A DNA stretch of 64,000 nucleotides from Bdellovibrio bacteriovorus HD100 (GCF_000196175.1 NC_005363.1:868001-932000), one strand, 5' to 3'. Positions 16,401 through 24,503 are shown, counted from the stretch's first letter. Translations and numbers: made by a program. The notes: generated by a model from the letters alone, not told the origin.

Positions 16401-17936
16401 ATGGGGTCGAATTTTAGTTTAAAAGGCAGACTTTTACTTCTTGGTGCTTTCATGTCCGCTATTCCGGTGCTGGTTGGAGGTTTTGCATTCTACGGGATGC
16501 GAGAAGTCGCAAGCAGTTATGAGAAAGTTACCGACGGAGTGCTTCCCAATATTGAGTCCGCGGATCAGATGTACATGAATTTTCGCGGTGTCAGAATCAG
16601 TTTGCGAAGCTTGGGTTTGCCGGGGCTGACGACAGAACAAGAAGCTGACTTTATCAAAGATGTCGAAGCCAATATTGCCGAGTATGAAGTGCACAAACAG
16701 CAATATCTGCGTGTGAACTTTAAGAAAGGCGAGCGGGAGCTCTATGAAAAGGTCGATGCTGCGTGGTTGGCATTTAAAGATCTTGGTGGGAAAGTCGTTC
16801 AGTATTCCCGCACTGGTAAGCCAGAAGACCGTGCAAAGATGCTGGAAATATTCCTATATGACTGTCCCAAAGCGGCTAAAGTCTATGACGACGCCATGAC
16901 AAAGCTTGTGGCTTTCCAAAGAGCCAGCGGCGTTCAGTACGTGAAAGAGGCCCGATCGACAACGAGAACCACAGATGGAAGCATGGCGATAATTATCGCC
17001 CTGGGAATGATCGCAGGAGTCACTATAAGTGTGATGTTTGCTCTGTCTCTTTCAAAATCAATTTCAGCCGTATCAGGGGATCTTGCTGAGGGGGCAAGTA
17101 ATGTGACGGACGCTGCTGGACATATTGCACATTCCTCTCAATCTTTGTCTCAGGCAGCTTTGCAACAGGCGTCCTCGTTGGAAGAGACCGTGGCGACGAT
17201 GGAGGAGCTGACGGCCATGGTTCGCGTTAATTCGGAAAACGCCAAGCAGGCAGCTTCTCTGGCATCATCAACCCGAGAGACGGCCATTAAAGGCGAAAAA
17301 GAGATCATAACGCTGATTCAGTCCATCCAGAGCATCTCATCGGATTCTAAAAAGATCGCGGAGATCACTTCAGTAATTGACGATATTGCCTTTCAAACGA
17401 ATCTGTTGGCCTTGAATGCGGCTGTGGAGGCCGCTCGGGCTGGCGAACAGGGAAAAGGCTTTGCAGTTGTGGCAGAGGCTGTGCGCAGTCTGGCGCATCG
17501 AAGTGCTGAGTCTGCAAAGAGCATCGCATCCCTGATTGATGACAGTGTTAAGAAGATCGATGCGGGCAGCCGACAAGCCAATCAGGGCGGTGAGGTTCTG
17601 GCGGAAATCGTAAATGCAGTTAAAAAAGTTGCGGATCTTAACACGGAAATTGCGACGGCCAGTGAAGAGCAATCCCATGGCATTGCCCAAATCGGTAAAG
17701 CAATGAATCAGCTGGATCAGATCACCCAGCAGAATGCTGCGGCCTCAGAGGAAGCGGCAGCCGCAGCGGAACAGCTTTCTGCGGAGGCTGAATCTTTGCT
17801 GGGGAATGTGCGTGTTCTTAAAAAGGTTGTATCCGGCAAATCCGATCAGGCAGAGTCCGCGGCCGCGTCAGAGGGAACTGATGAGGTCCTGAAGGCCCAA
17901 GCGCTGCCGAAAAAACGCACTTTGCGTGCCGCCTGA
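16401..17936 (+). CDS. Methyl-accepting chemotaxis protein
   Basis: A 511-residue chemoreceptor. It has an N-terminal membrane segment (LLLLGAFMSAIPVLVGG), a periplasmic helical domain of about 160 residues resembling the 4HB type, a second membrane segment (MAIIIALGMIAGVTISVMF), a short or atypical HAMP region, and the long cytoplasmic coiled coil. The signalling tip IDDIAFQTNLLALNAAVEAARAG is highly conserved and contacts CheA/CheW. Gln/Glu pairs suitable for methylation occur in the flanking helices. There is no C-terminal CheR-binding pentapeptide. AAAGGAG lies 7 bases before the ATG. It follows the CarH-like gene by 48 bases and may share its transcript, which would link the receptor's expression to that regulator. 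Confidence 0.93.
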   Translation: MGSNFSLKGRLLLLGAFMSAIPVLVGGFAFYGMREVASSYEKVTDGVLPNIESADQMYMNFRGVRISLRSLGLPGLTTEQEADFIKDVEANIAEYEVHKQQYLRVNFKKGERELYEKVDAAWLAFKDLGGKVVQYSRTGKPEDRAKMLEIFLYDCPKAAKVYDDAMTKLVAFQRASGVQYVKEARSTTRTTDGSMAIIIALGMIAGVTISVMFALSLSKSISAVSGDLAEGASNVTDAAGHIAHSSQSLSQAALQQASSLEETVATMEELTAMVRVNSENAKQAASLASSTRETAIKGEKEIITLIQSIQSISSDSKKIAEITSVIDDIAFQTNLLALNAAVEAARAGEQGKGFAVVAEAVRSLAHRSAESAKSIASLIDDSVKKIDAGSRQANQGGEVLAEIVNAVKKVADLNTEIATASEEQSHGIAQIGKAMNQLDQITQQNAAASEEAAAAAEQLSAEAESLLGNVRVLKKVVSGKSDQAESAAASEGTDEVLKAQALPKKRTLRAA

Positions 17937-17942
17937 TCCGGC

Positions 17943-18986
17943 TTACCACACCCATGTCAGCTTTTTGTTTTGGTGGGCGATCAGCAGGTTCAGCATATAG
18001 ATGCAATCCCAACCATTGGCGCGCTTCCAAGTTTGTTCGGAAGAGTCCCGCTGCCATTGCCAGTCCGTGTGATCGTTGGGGCCTGTTGGAGCCTGCACCG
18101 GACATCGTTGCAGAACTTTCGCGATAACCTCTGGGGACGATCCTTTATCCAGGAATTCAAACAAAGGATTACCGGGGTCTTTTCTTTCCAGTGCTTTCAC
18201 TGTGTGACGAATACGGGATTTGGCCGTGGCAGAGTGCTGATAGTAACCTAGCAGCCGGTGAAAAAGGACACTTGATGCTTTCAAGTGAAGAGGATAGCCC
18301 TTTTCGGCAAACAGAATTTCCAGTTCGTTGAGAAGGCTTTTGTGATCAGCGCGCGCACCGTAGATCTTTTTCCACAGGCGGGAGTCTTCACCCAGAGTGC
18401 GTTTGGCATCGCTTTCCATGCCCAGTGCGCTGAGCACCAAATAGGTCAGATTCAAAGTTGAGCCACGCATATGGCAGGAGGAAAACATTCCTTTGCCGTC
18501 GTCGCACATATTGTTGCCTTTTTCCTGCTCCAGGTATTTAAGCCAGGACATCATGGCGCGCCGGGCTTTTTCGTTTTTTTCCGGCTCGCGTGTCAGAAGT
18601 CCGTAAGAGATCATATAGGCTACGATTCCTCGGAACTGATCGCGACTGAAGCTGCTGCCTTCAAAGTCCGTGTCCACATGCATGGGGCCGCGCCACCAGC
18701 GGCCATCGTGCCCCTGGGAAAGTTCGATATCGCGGCAGCGGGCCTCGCTGGTGACAGAGTCTCCGGCCAGTGTGGCAGCCATACAGCTGAGCCCGGCAAA
18801 AATCATCAGATCCCCATGGTCACAGTGAGTTTTGGTGGATGAAAACGTTCCCTGCCAAGGATTCTCGCGACAGAGGGACACCCAAGGGCGGATCTGCTCG
18901 CGGCGTTCGGTCAGCTGGTTGATGACTGGATTGGCGACAGCTGTTGAACTTACAAGGATCAATAAGGCAGACAGGACAGACTTCAT
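17943..18986 (-). CDS. Exported protein, unknown function
   Basis: A 347-residue protein with a cleavable signal peptide (MKSVLSALLILVSSTAVANP). The mature part is helical and carries about nine cysteines in patterns such as SLCREN, THCDHGD, LSCMAA and EARCRDIE, and conserved-looking aromatic motifs (GRWWRGPMH, DWQWQRD, LTWVW at the C-terminus). The repeated helical pairs could form an alpha/alpha toroid, but I do not recognise a family. GGAGG lies 5-9 bases before the ATG at 18986. It is convergent with the chemoreceptor gene, the stops being only 6 bases apart, with no terminator visible between them. Confidence 0.75.
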   Translation of the reverse strand: MKSVLSALLILVSSTAVANPVINQLTERREQIRPWVSLCRENPWQGTFSSTKTHCDHGDLMIFAGLSCMAATLAGDSVTSEARCRDIELSQGHDGRWWRGPMHVDTDFEGSSFSRDQFRGIVAYMISYGLLTREPEKNEKARRAMMSWLKYLEQEKGNNMCDDGKGMFSSCHMRGSTLNLTYLVLSALGMESDAKRTLGEDSRLWKKIYGARADHKSLLNELEILFAEKGYPLHLKASSVLFHRLLGYYQHSATAKSRIRHTVKALERKDPGNPLFEFLDKGSSPEVIAKVLQRCPVQAPTGPNDHTDWQWQRDSSEQTWKRANGWDCIYMLNLLIAHQNKKLTWVW

Positions 18987-19135
18987 AGAGGCCTCCGACA
19001 CTTCGATATGAAGCCAGAGTCATGCCATGCTGAAAGTCGATCGTTTGTTGTATGGGGTGTGGCTACTGCATAAGCCCTGCACAGAGGGGCAATATGGGGC
19101 GATCGCGTATTCCGCGATCGCTGGCGAGTCTAGGA

Positions 19136-19879
19136 CTAAAATTTAGAGATTTGATCAACGTATTCTGGGTGATCAATGAATGGATTGCGATTGCCTTGAA
19201 TTCTTTCAATGGCATTGTTGCGCTCCACTTCCGCCTGATCCACGGGATCAAGTTTGTTCCAGCGGCGCAGGGTAGCTTCCTGTACAGCTGGGATTGGGAA
19301 GTCATAGCGAACCGCGAAGTAGAAGATCGCTCTGGCAACATTGCCTTTGTGTTTTACAGGTGGTTCAAACACCAGCTCACGGTCGCTGCCGCTGCCCAGT
19401 TTGGATTCTGTGTCGATGTCATGTCTTTCTTCATCAAAACACTTTGGCATGTTTTTAATTGTGCCCACGTCCCCAAATGCGAAATTGCCGCGCATGGAAT
19501 TGGCTCTGGAATCAGACGGGTAAAGGTGGTGCAGGTCTGCTTTGCCGACATTGAAATAGTGTCGTCCTTTGAACCAGGATTGAGCGACTGTGTGTTCAAC
19601 GTTGATGATCGTGGAAGCAGGTTCTTTTCCTGGGCCGACGCCGTTTCCTAGATGGGTTTTGCCATAAGGTGTGGAGCAATAAACTTCATCGATTGCATAA
19701 GAGCCGTCGGTCATTCGGATCAGAGCGACGTTGCCAAGCAGTTCTACTTGGGCTTTGTCGTAAGAAATTGGATCGTGCTTGGAAGTGACTTCTTTTTTAA
19801 GATCGCCGCGAAGATCGGCTTTGGCTGCGATTGAAGTTAAAAGAAGTACAGATGACAAAAATAATAATGAACGGCCCAC
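19136..19879 (-). CDS. Exported endonuclease I family nuclease
   Basis: A 247-residue secreted nuclease of the EndA/Dns type, which cuts DNA non-specifically in the periplasm or outside. It starts with GTG at 19879, preceded by AAGGGGGG 5 bases upstream, and a signal peptide (GRSLLFLSSVLLLTSIAAKA). The family core is clear: NVEHTVAQSWF, with the catalytic His, followed by ADLHHLYPSDSRANSMRGN and FEPPVKHKGNVARAIFYF. In a predator this enzyme would help degrade prey DNA; that role is inferred. Cysteines in VYCSTPYG and PKCFDEE may form a disulfide. Confidence 0.93.
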   Translation of the reverse strand: MGRSLLFLSSVLLLTSIAAKADLRGDLKKEVTSKHDPISYDKAQVELLGNVALIRMTDGSYAIDEVYCSTPYGKTHLGNGVGPGKEPASTIINVEHTVAQSWFKGRHYFNVGKADLHHLYPSDSRANSMRGNFAFGDVGTIKNMPKCFDEERHDIDTESKLGSGSDRELVFEPPVKHKGNVARAIFYFAVRYDFPIPAVQEATLRRWNKLDPVDQAEVERNNAIERIQGNRNPFIDHPEYVDQISKF

Positions 19880-19989
19880 AGTTCCCCCCTTGTAGACATT
19901 TCACGAGTATCAAAGGGGTTTTAGTGTTTCAATCATGAAAGGTGGGATGTCTAGGTGCGGCTGATTTTAAAAACGAATTCCTGACAAAA

Positions 19990-20181
19990 CTATTTGTTCT
20001 TAAAAATCTCATCAATATTGGCGTGAAGTTTCGCCGTCAGGCTCTCCATCAGAGCGCTGGTGAAATCCTCAAGGGTCTCAGCGGATTCAAAACTTTCCTC
20101 AAGCAGCTCAGCTTCGGCGGTGAGTTGCTCAGAAGTATCGGCCGACAAGGTTTGATCTTTTGGATTGTGAGACTGAGACAT
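19990..20181 (-). CDS. Small acidic protein, unknown function
   Basis: A 63-residue acidic, helical protein (LTAEAELLEESFESAETLEDF). AGGAG lies 5 bases before the ATG at 20181, which makes translation credible. No signal peptide, cysteines or known motif. The ribosome-binding site lies only 7 bases beyond the T-run of a strong terminator that follows tRNA-Pro, so the gene must use a promoter inside the tRNA trailer or depend on read-through. Confidence 0.6.
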   Translation of the reverse strand: MSQSHNPKDQTLSADTSEQLTAEAELLEESFESAETLEDFTSALMESLTAKLHANIDEIFKNK

Positions 20182-20196
20182 AATGACTCCTGAAAC

Positions 20197-20230
20197 AAAA
20201 AAAGCCTTTTGAATCACTTCAAAAGGCTTT
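20197..20230 (-). terminator. Intrinsic terminator after tRNA-Pro
   Basis: Thirteen perfect base pairs (20201-20213 with 20218-20230) around loop TCAC, followed on the minus strand by a T-run from 20203 to 20197. It should end the tRNA transcript just before the small acidic protein gene. Confidence 0.85.
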
Positions 20231-20249
20231 ATAAAAAACTTTAGGAACT

Positions 20250-20268
20250 ACTTCGGCAAAGCCGAAGT
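20250..20268 (-). repeat. Stem-loop in tRNA-Pro trailer
   Basis: ACTTCGGC (20250-20257) and GCCGAAGT (20261-20268) form an 8-bp stem with loop AAA. It lacks a T-run and lies between the tRNA and its terminator. Confidence 0.6.
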
Positions 20269-20275
20269 GTAGACA

Positions 20276-20309
20276 ACCATTTTTCCCAGCCAAAGGCTGG
20301 AGAGAAAAA

Positions 20310-20313
<4 letters not shown>
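20276..20313 (-). repeat. Stem-loop pairing with the tRNA 3' end
   Basis: ACCATTTTT (20276-20284) pairs with AAAAATGGT (20305-20313), enclosing CCAGCC/GGCTGG (20286-20291 and 20295-20300, loop AAA). On the transcript, the tRNA's own terminal ACCA is one strand of the outer stem, so this hairpin could affect 3' end processing. Confidence 0.55.
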
Positions 20314-20386
<73 letters not shown>

Positions 20387-20398
20387 ACAGAGAAAGAA

Positions 20399-20427
20399 AA
20401 CTACATAATCCCTAGGCCTCTTGTCAA
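20399..20427 (-). promoter_or_regulatory. Possible promoter of tRNA-Pro
   Basis: On the minus strand a perfect -35 TTGACA (20427-20422) is followed by TATGTAGTT (20407-20399); no ideal -10 is found at 17 bases, so the -10 is uncertain. It lies 13-40 bases upstream of the tRNA 5' end. Confidence 0.4.
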
Positions 20428-20468
20428 ACTACTAGATTCTAACGCGTAATATTAGTACCCTTTTTTTC

Positions 20469-21131
20469 ATGGAAAACTTTCTGAACTCTTTGCCGAAGCC
20501 TGTTCTTGCCATTTTGGTCCTGGTGGTTGCCATCATTGCCTTCATGATCATGAGCCCGCCTCATTCAGTTTGTGACACCCAGGCTGAAGCTTTCAAGGAG
20601 TTGCAAAAAGGCAACATCTTCCCCACTGACTACAAGAAATCGAAGATTCCGCCGACCATCGTGCGCGCCAAAGAGGCCTGTCAGCTGGGGAACAGTGCGG
20701 GGTCCTGCTATGAGTACTTCACGATCCTGCGCGAGGTGGCCGACGCCGTCGGTAAGTCCTCGGCCGAATGTACCTCCCAGTTGTATGGGATTAATGAAGT
20801 TCGTTCCAACTTGAATGATGGGATTGAATTGATGGCGCGTTTGGCCTGGGGAACCAAGCCTCCGGAAATGGGGCTTGAGCGTTTTGGATGGATGCAAGAT
20901 GCCGAGATCGCGATCTTCTGTCGTTTGAAGAACATCTATACTCGGGCTAACGGGGAAGAGGCGTGGACGAACTTCCGCAAAAAAGTTTATGAAAAATTCC
21001 CGGGCGAAGAACTGCCGCCTTCCGCTGATCCGGCTCTGGTGGCTGTCGAGCCTCGCAAGGCCACGCAAGTTCTTTCAGAGCAGGACATCTGGAATCGCAG
21101 TTTGTTCTCGGTCCGTTGCGAGGTCTATTAA
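20469..21131 (+). CDS. Membrane-anchored protein, unknown function
   Basis: A 220-residue protein with one N-terminal membrane segment (PVLAILVLVVAIIAFMIM) and a soluble part predicted to face the periplasm. Six cysteines (HSVCDTQ, EACQLG, GSCYEYF, AECTSQ, IFCRLK, VRCEVY) suggest disulfides. No known domain recognised. There is no ribosome-binding site before the ATG, only a T-run, so the message may be leaderless or nearly so. Its stop overlaps the stop of the small convergent gene at 21128 by two bases. Confidence 0.72.
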   Translation: MENFLNSLPKPVLAILVLVVAIIAFMIMSPPHSVCDTQAEAFKELQKGNIFPTDYKKSKIPPTIVRAKEACQLGNSAGSCYEYFTILREVADAVGKSSAECTSQLYGINEVRSNLNDGIELMARLAWGTKPPEMGLERFGWMQDAEIAIFCRLKNIYTRANGEEAWTNFRKKVYEKFPGEELPPSADPALVAVEPRKATQVLSEQDIWNRSLFSVRCEVY

Positions 21132-21334
21132 AGCGACACCACCTCCAGGGATTTCCAGCGAGGTTTTTTGTCGCGGTATTCAAGTCGTCCATACATAGCG
21201 AACTTTTCGTCCTGGGTGTTCTGAAGCAGATATCCCAGGACTTGGATCTTTTGCAGGCTCCATTCTGCCGGGTTCAGGCCAAAAGATTTCAGTTCGGTTT
21301 GCAGTTTCAAAAGTCTTAATTCGTTGGTTTCCAT
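21128..21334 (-). CDS. Small protein, unknown function
   Basis: A 68-residue, probably helical cytoplasmic protein (METNELRLLKLQTELKSFGLNP at its start, ending WKSLEVVSL). AAGGGGG lies 5 bases before the ATG at 21334, which supports translation. The frame stays open to 21619, but the upstream part overlaps the divergent membrane protein and lacks a start signal. No family recognised. Confidence 0.65.
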   Translation of the reverse strand: METNELRLLKLQTELKSFGLNPAEWSLQKIQVLGYLLQNTQDEKFAMYGRLEYRDKKPRWKSLEVVSL

Positions 21335-21479
21335 TGAAGCCCCCTTAAAAGGTTTCGTTGTTCGGATAACCCCAATTGCAAGGTGGTTGCCGGACAGTTC
21401 GGCCTTCAAATCAAAATAAAAGGGTGCTGGGCAAGCTTCCCCCTTGAGTTGTCTGCGGGGGTGGACTAGCGTCTTGGAT

Positions 21480-21872
21480 ATGAGACGAAATGCTTTTCTC
21501 GGATATTTAATAGCGGAAGTGATTGTGATCCTGGCTGTGATGGCCTTGTTCCGGGGCATCCCGGATCGCCAGATCGCGGCCACCTTGGCGGGGGTTCTAT
21601 TTGTGGCGCTGCCTGTCATTATGATGGTTTTGGAGTACCGCCGGGCGGAGCTCAGCCAGTTTGTCTGGTTTGTGGTGGTTATGCAGTTCTGGACCCTGTT
21701 CGCCCTACCTATATTAGGTATCAGGTTGATGAACTGGGGCGTGCCGTTTGAGCAGCTGTCTTTTATTGGAATTCCCGGGCCGGTGCTGCATCAGTGGTCG
21801 AGTAAAAGTTACATGCTGATGATGGCGGCGACGGTCTGGAGCTGGTGGAAAGTCAATCGGGAGAAGGCCTAA
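21480..21872 (+). CDS. Small integral membrane protein, unknown function
   Basis: A 130-residue protein with four likely membrane segments (YLIAEVIVILAVMALF, QIAATLAGVLFVALPVIMMV, QFVWFVVVMQFWTLFALPIL, and a C-terminal MLMMAATVWSWW). Positively charged ends (MRRN and VNREKA) place both termini in the cytoplasm. No transport motif recognised. The ribosome-binding site is weak; an earlier in-frame start at 21444 adds 12 residues. A terminator follows. Confidence 0.7.
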   Translation: MRRNAFLGYLIAEVIVILAVMALFRGIPDRQIAATLAGVLFVALPVIMMVLEYRRAELSQFVWFVVVMQFWTLFALPILGIRLMNWGVPFEQLSFIGIPGPVLHQWSSKSYMLMMAATVWSWWKVNREKA

Positions 21873-21877
21873 GACGC

Positions 21878-21909
21878 AAAAAAGCCGGTTTTCACACCGG
21901 CTTTTTTGT
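21878..21909 (+). terminator. Intrinsic terminator
   Basis: AAGCCGGT and ACCGGCTT form a stem with loop TTTCAC, flanked by A-run and T-run. It follows the small membrane protein gene and could also serve rpsR from the other side. Confidence 0.88.
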
Positions 21910-21948
21910 CTTCCCAATCAGGAAATCACTACTCTTGTTCGTTTCGGA

Positions 21949-22218
21949 TTAGATCTCGAAAGGAACTGGAGAAATTGCTTCTGCTCTGTGGAATGTATCG
22001 TAAGAGTCAGAACCAGATGGCAATAGAGCCAAGTTACGGGATTTCTTAACTGCTGCAGCTACTCTTTTTTGTTGAGCAACGGAGAGTTTAGAGATTCTGG
22101 ATGGAGTGATTTTACCACCGTCACCGATGAAACGAGTCAAAGATGCTGGATCTTTGTAATCGAATACGTGGTCACCAGAGAATTCCTGACGGTATTTGCT
22201 ACGAGTTGTCTTTTTCAT
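21949..22218 (-). CDS. rpsR: 30S ribosomal protein S18
   Basis: An 89-residue S18 of the small ribosomal subunit, where it pairs with S6 near the platform. The core is FDYKDPASLTRFIGDGGKITPSRISKLSVAQQKRVAAAVKKSR in family terms (TPSRIS and QQKRVAAAVKKSR are diagnostic), followed by an extended tail ending SPVPFEI. No cysteines. AGAGGA lies upstream of the ATG. Unlike the common rpsF-rpsR-rplI order, it stands alone, divergent from rpmB, which may mean a relocated gene or a second copy. Confidence 0.93.
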   Translation of the reverse strand: MKKTTRSKYRQEFSGDHVFDYKDPASLTRFIGDGGKITPSRISKLSVAQQKRVAAAVKKSRNLALLPSGSDSYDTFHRAEAISPVPFEI

Positions 22219-22365
22219 TACTGTCCTCTTTCGATTTCCTGTTGGTTAGCGAGTTCTTGTGTATACGAGAAAAAACAGTTGCCATCAAGTGTCTTTTTAC
22301 TTTATATGGTTGTTTCTTGTTTTTCGCGCCAATAGGCGCCAACCCAGACTTGTAGCTAGTTTTAA

Positions 22366-22383
22366 GGCATCCGAAGGGGTGCC
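22366..22383 (+). repeat. Stem-loop in the rpmB leader
   Basis: GGCATCC and GGGTGCC with a short GAAG loop can form a 7-bp stem (one G-U pair) about 30 bases before the L28 start. Upstream, GCGCC/GGCGC near 22329-22342 makes another small stem. Ribosomal protein leaders often bind their product; here this is speculation. Confidence 0.35.
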
Positions 22384-22411
22384 CTATGTAAGAGAGCCAG
22401 AGGAGCTTAGA

Positions 22412-22699
22412 ATGAGCAAATGTGAAGTAACCGGAAAAGGCCCAGTTGTTAAAAACTTGGTATCCCACTCCAACATTAAAACAAAATCGACTGCTCTACC
22501 AAATGTTCAGAAAAAACGCATCTTTAGCCGCGTTTTGAACCAAATGGTAAGACTTCAAATCGCAGCTAGTGCTATCCGTGATATGGAGCACGTAGGTGGT
22601 TTTGATAACTACATCCTTAATCAAGACGACTCCAAGCTTTCTAAAAGAGCTTTGACCGTTAAGATGAGAATCAAAAAGAAAATTTCTTCTAAGAACTAA
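22412..22699 (+). CDS. rpmB: 50S ribosomal protein L28
   Basis: A 95-residue L28 with the opening MSKCEVTGKGPVVKN, then SHSNIKTK and LPNVQKKRIFSRVLNQMVRLQIAASAIRDM in the family pattern. It has only one cysteine, so it lacks the zinc-binding CxxC pairs of zinc-type L28. AGGAG lies 7 bases before the ATG. It is followed 15 bases later by the L24 gene and both are probably translated from one message. Confidence 0.93.
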   Translation: MSKCEVTGKGPVVKNLVSHSNIKTKSTALPNVQKKRIFSRVLNQMVRLQIAASAIRDMEHVGGFDNYILNQDDSKLSKRALTVKMRIKKKISSKN

Positions 22700-22714
22700 T
22701 TAAGGTTGGCCACA

Positions 22715-22975
22715 ATGAAATTGAAAATCAAAAAAGGCGCGACAGTACAAGTTATCACAGGCTCTGACAAAGGTAAGAAGGGCACTGTTATCGCTGTAGA
22801 CGCTAACGCTATGAAAATCCAAGTTCAAGGTGTGAAAGTACAAACACACTACGACAAAAAAGACGGTCTTTTGAAAAAAGAAGGCTTCATCGACTACTCC
22901 AACGTGAAGTTGGTTGAAGCTGCTTCTAAAGAGAAGAAGACTTCTAAAAAGGCTACTAAGTCTAAGTCCGCTTAG
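22715..22975 (+). CDS. rplX: 50S ribosomal protein L24
   Basis: An 86-residue protein with the KOW motif of L24 (KLKIKKGATVQVITGSDKGKKGTV) and the later HYDKKDGLLKKEGFIDYSNVKLV, plus a Lys/Ser-rich tail. L24 starts assembly of the large subunit and lies by the exit tunnel. It is shorter than usual (about 104). In most bacteria rplX lies in the spc operon; here it follows rpmB. AAGG lies 9 bases before the ATG at 22715; a TTG at 22706 is less likely. Confidence 0.88.
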   Translation: MKLKIKKGATVQVITGSDKGKKGTVIAVDANAMKIQVQGVKVQTHYDKKDGLLKKEGFIDYSNVKLVEAASKEKKTSKKATKSKSA

Positions 22976-22998
22976 TCTTAAAGTCCGGTTCCGTCCAC

Positions 22999-23017
22999 AC
23001 TCCGGCTTCGCCGGAGT
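22999..23017 (+). repeat. Stem-loop downstream of rplX
   Basis: ACTCCGGC and GCCGGAGT form an 8-bp stem with a TTC loop, enclosed by CCGGTT (22984-22989) and AACCGG (23025-23030). There is no T-run, so it may mark a message end or protect the 3' end rather than terminate alone. Confidence 0.5.
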
Positions 23018-23168
23018 AAAGGTCAACCGGGCAAAGTTTGCCTAAGACAAAGTCTAAATTTGGTCCTTAAGGCGATCTCTTCGTTTTAGTCTCTTACATA
23101 GCTGCGTAAAATCTAAGTTGGGTTTAGAAACATTAATTTCGCCCCACTTGTTAAAAGAGGAGAGCAGC

Positions 23169-23522
23169 TTGAAACAGGACCAAATCTCTAAAGCAAAAAA
23201 CATAAAAGCACTGTTGTCGGCGACGATCACGGTGCTTTTTTTTTCGTCCTTCAGTCACGCGGCTGAGCTAGGGGAGTCTCTTGTTCTGTGCAAGCATAAC
23301 AAGACGGTTCGTACATTGCGTGTTGAAATCGGTACTGATCAAATCTGCCGCGCGATCTACACGAAGCAAGGTGTGGATGAAACCATTGGCTCTGGTCAGA
23401 ATCATCAGTCCTGTCATGACTTCGTAACCAATGTCAGAAAAAATCTGGAAGAAGCCAAATGGAGCTGCCGCGAAGTGAAAGAAGCACGCACTTCCAATGT
23501 TCTGATTAACAGCGAAGATTAA
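23169..23522 (+). CDS. Small exported protein, unknown function
   Basis: A 117-residue protein with a signal-peptide-like segment (IKALLSATITVLFFSSFSHAAELG) and four cysteines in the mature part (LVLCKHN, DQICRA, QSCHDF, WSCREV), which could make two disulfides. No family recognised. I choose the TTG at 23169 because AGAGG lies just upstream; the ATG at 23118 would add 17 residues without a clear ribosome-binding site. It is 10 bases before the amidase gene and likely cotranscribed. Confidence 0.65.
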   Translation: MKQDQISKAKNIKALLSATITVLFFSSFSHAAELGESLVLCKHNKTVRTLRVEIGTDQICRAIYTKQGVDETIGSGQNHQSCHDFVTNVRKNLEEAKWSCREVKEARTSNVLINSED

Positions 23523-23532
23523 GAGGTTCCTG

Positions 23533-24363
23533 ATGAGTTCAGAGTTGGTTGTCGCAGCAGTGCAAATGACTTCGGTCGATGATGTAACTACCAACTTGGC
23601 TCAGATGGAGGAACTCTTAAAAGAGGCCTTCAACGGCGCGCAACCGCGCTTTGTTTCCTTCCCTGAAAACTGTCTGTATTTGCGCTTGAAAGAGGGCGAA
23701 AAGATCGAGGGGCTTACTCTCAGTCACCCGGCCTTTGCGCGTCTTTCCGAGCTGGCCAAACACTACAATACTTATCTGCATCTGGGTTCGATCCCTCTTT
23801 ATCTGGAGGGGCATCTTTACAATTCCTCGGCGCTGATCACTCCGGAAGGGGAGGTACAGCCCACGTATCAGAAAATGCATCTGTTCGACATTCAGCTGGA
23901 TGGTCAGGCCCCTTTGCGTGAATCCGATGTGTTTCGCCACGGGCAAACCCCGAATGTGATCGATATCGACGGCTGGAAGGTGGGCGAGGCGATCTGCTAT
24001 GATGTGCGTTTTGCCGAACTGTTTTCGCAGTACGCCCGTCGTGAAGTGGATGTGATTTTACTTCCGGCGGCGTTCCTGGTGAAGACCGGCGAGGCGCACT
24101 GGGAAATTCTGCTGCGGGCCCGTGCGATTGAGAATCAGTCTTATGTGATTGCCGCCGCTCAAGGGGGCACCCACACGGGTCTTCGTGGTGGCACCCGGGA
24201 AACCTATGGCCACAGCCTGATCATAGACCCTTGGGGGGCCGTTGTAGGCCAAGTTGAAAAGCGCCAGCCTGGGGTTACGATCTCTAAATTCACACGCGAA
24301 CGGATCGATTCTGTTCGACGCCAAATACCGATGAAGTTCCACCGCCGCCTTCCCGTAGGTTAG
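23533..24363 (+). CDS. Carbon-nitrogen hydrolase, Nit-type (deaminated glutathione amidase-like)
   Basis: A 276-residue cytoplasmic amidase of the nitrilase superfamily. The Glu-Lys-Cys triad is visible: Glu in SFPENCLYL, Lys in TYQKMHLFD and Cys in EAICYDVRF. The HLFD and EAICYDVRF motifs match the Nit1/NitFhit branch, whose bacterial members hydrolyse deaminated glutathione, a metabolite-repair reaction. A broader omega-amidase role cannot be ruled out. The start ATG at 23533 follows AGAGG. The gene shares a short operon with the preceding exported protein. Confidence 0.9.
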   Translation: MSSELVVAAVQMTSVDDVTTNLAQMEELLKEAFNGAQPRFVSFPENCLYLRLKEGEKIEGLTLSHPAFARLSELAKHYNTYLHLGSIPLYLEGHLYNSSALITPEGEVQPTYQKMHLFDIQLDGQAPLRESDVFRHGQTPNVIDIDGWKVGEAICYDVRFAELFSQYARREVDVILLPAAFLVKTGEAHWEILLRARAIENQSYVIAAAQGGTHTGLRGGTRETYGHSLIIDPWGAVVGQVEKRQPGVTISKFTRERIDSVRRQIPMKFHRRLPVG

Positions 24364-24397
24364 GTGTTTACCCCCTCGAAAAACATGGGCTGGGCCG

Positions 24398-24424
24398 CGC
24401 CAGAGTTCTGGACTGAAAACCAGA
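24398..24424 (+). repeat. Hairpin after the amidase gene
   Basis: GAGTTCTGG and CCAGAATTC form a 9-bp stem (one G-U pair) with an 8-base A-rich loop. Few T residues follow, so a terminator role is only possible. Confidence 0.4.
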
Positions 24425-24503
24425 ATTCCTGCACTATTTCTAATGACAACTTTCTCAGTTAGCTTTTAATATGCGCGCCAAGCGCGGAAGACAGGAGCGG
24501 GTT

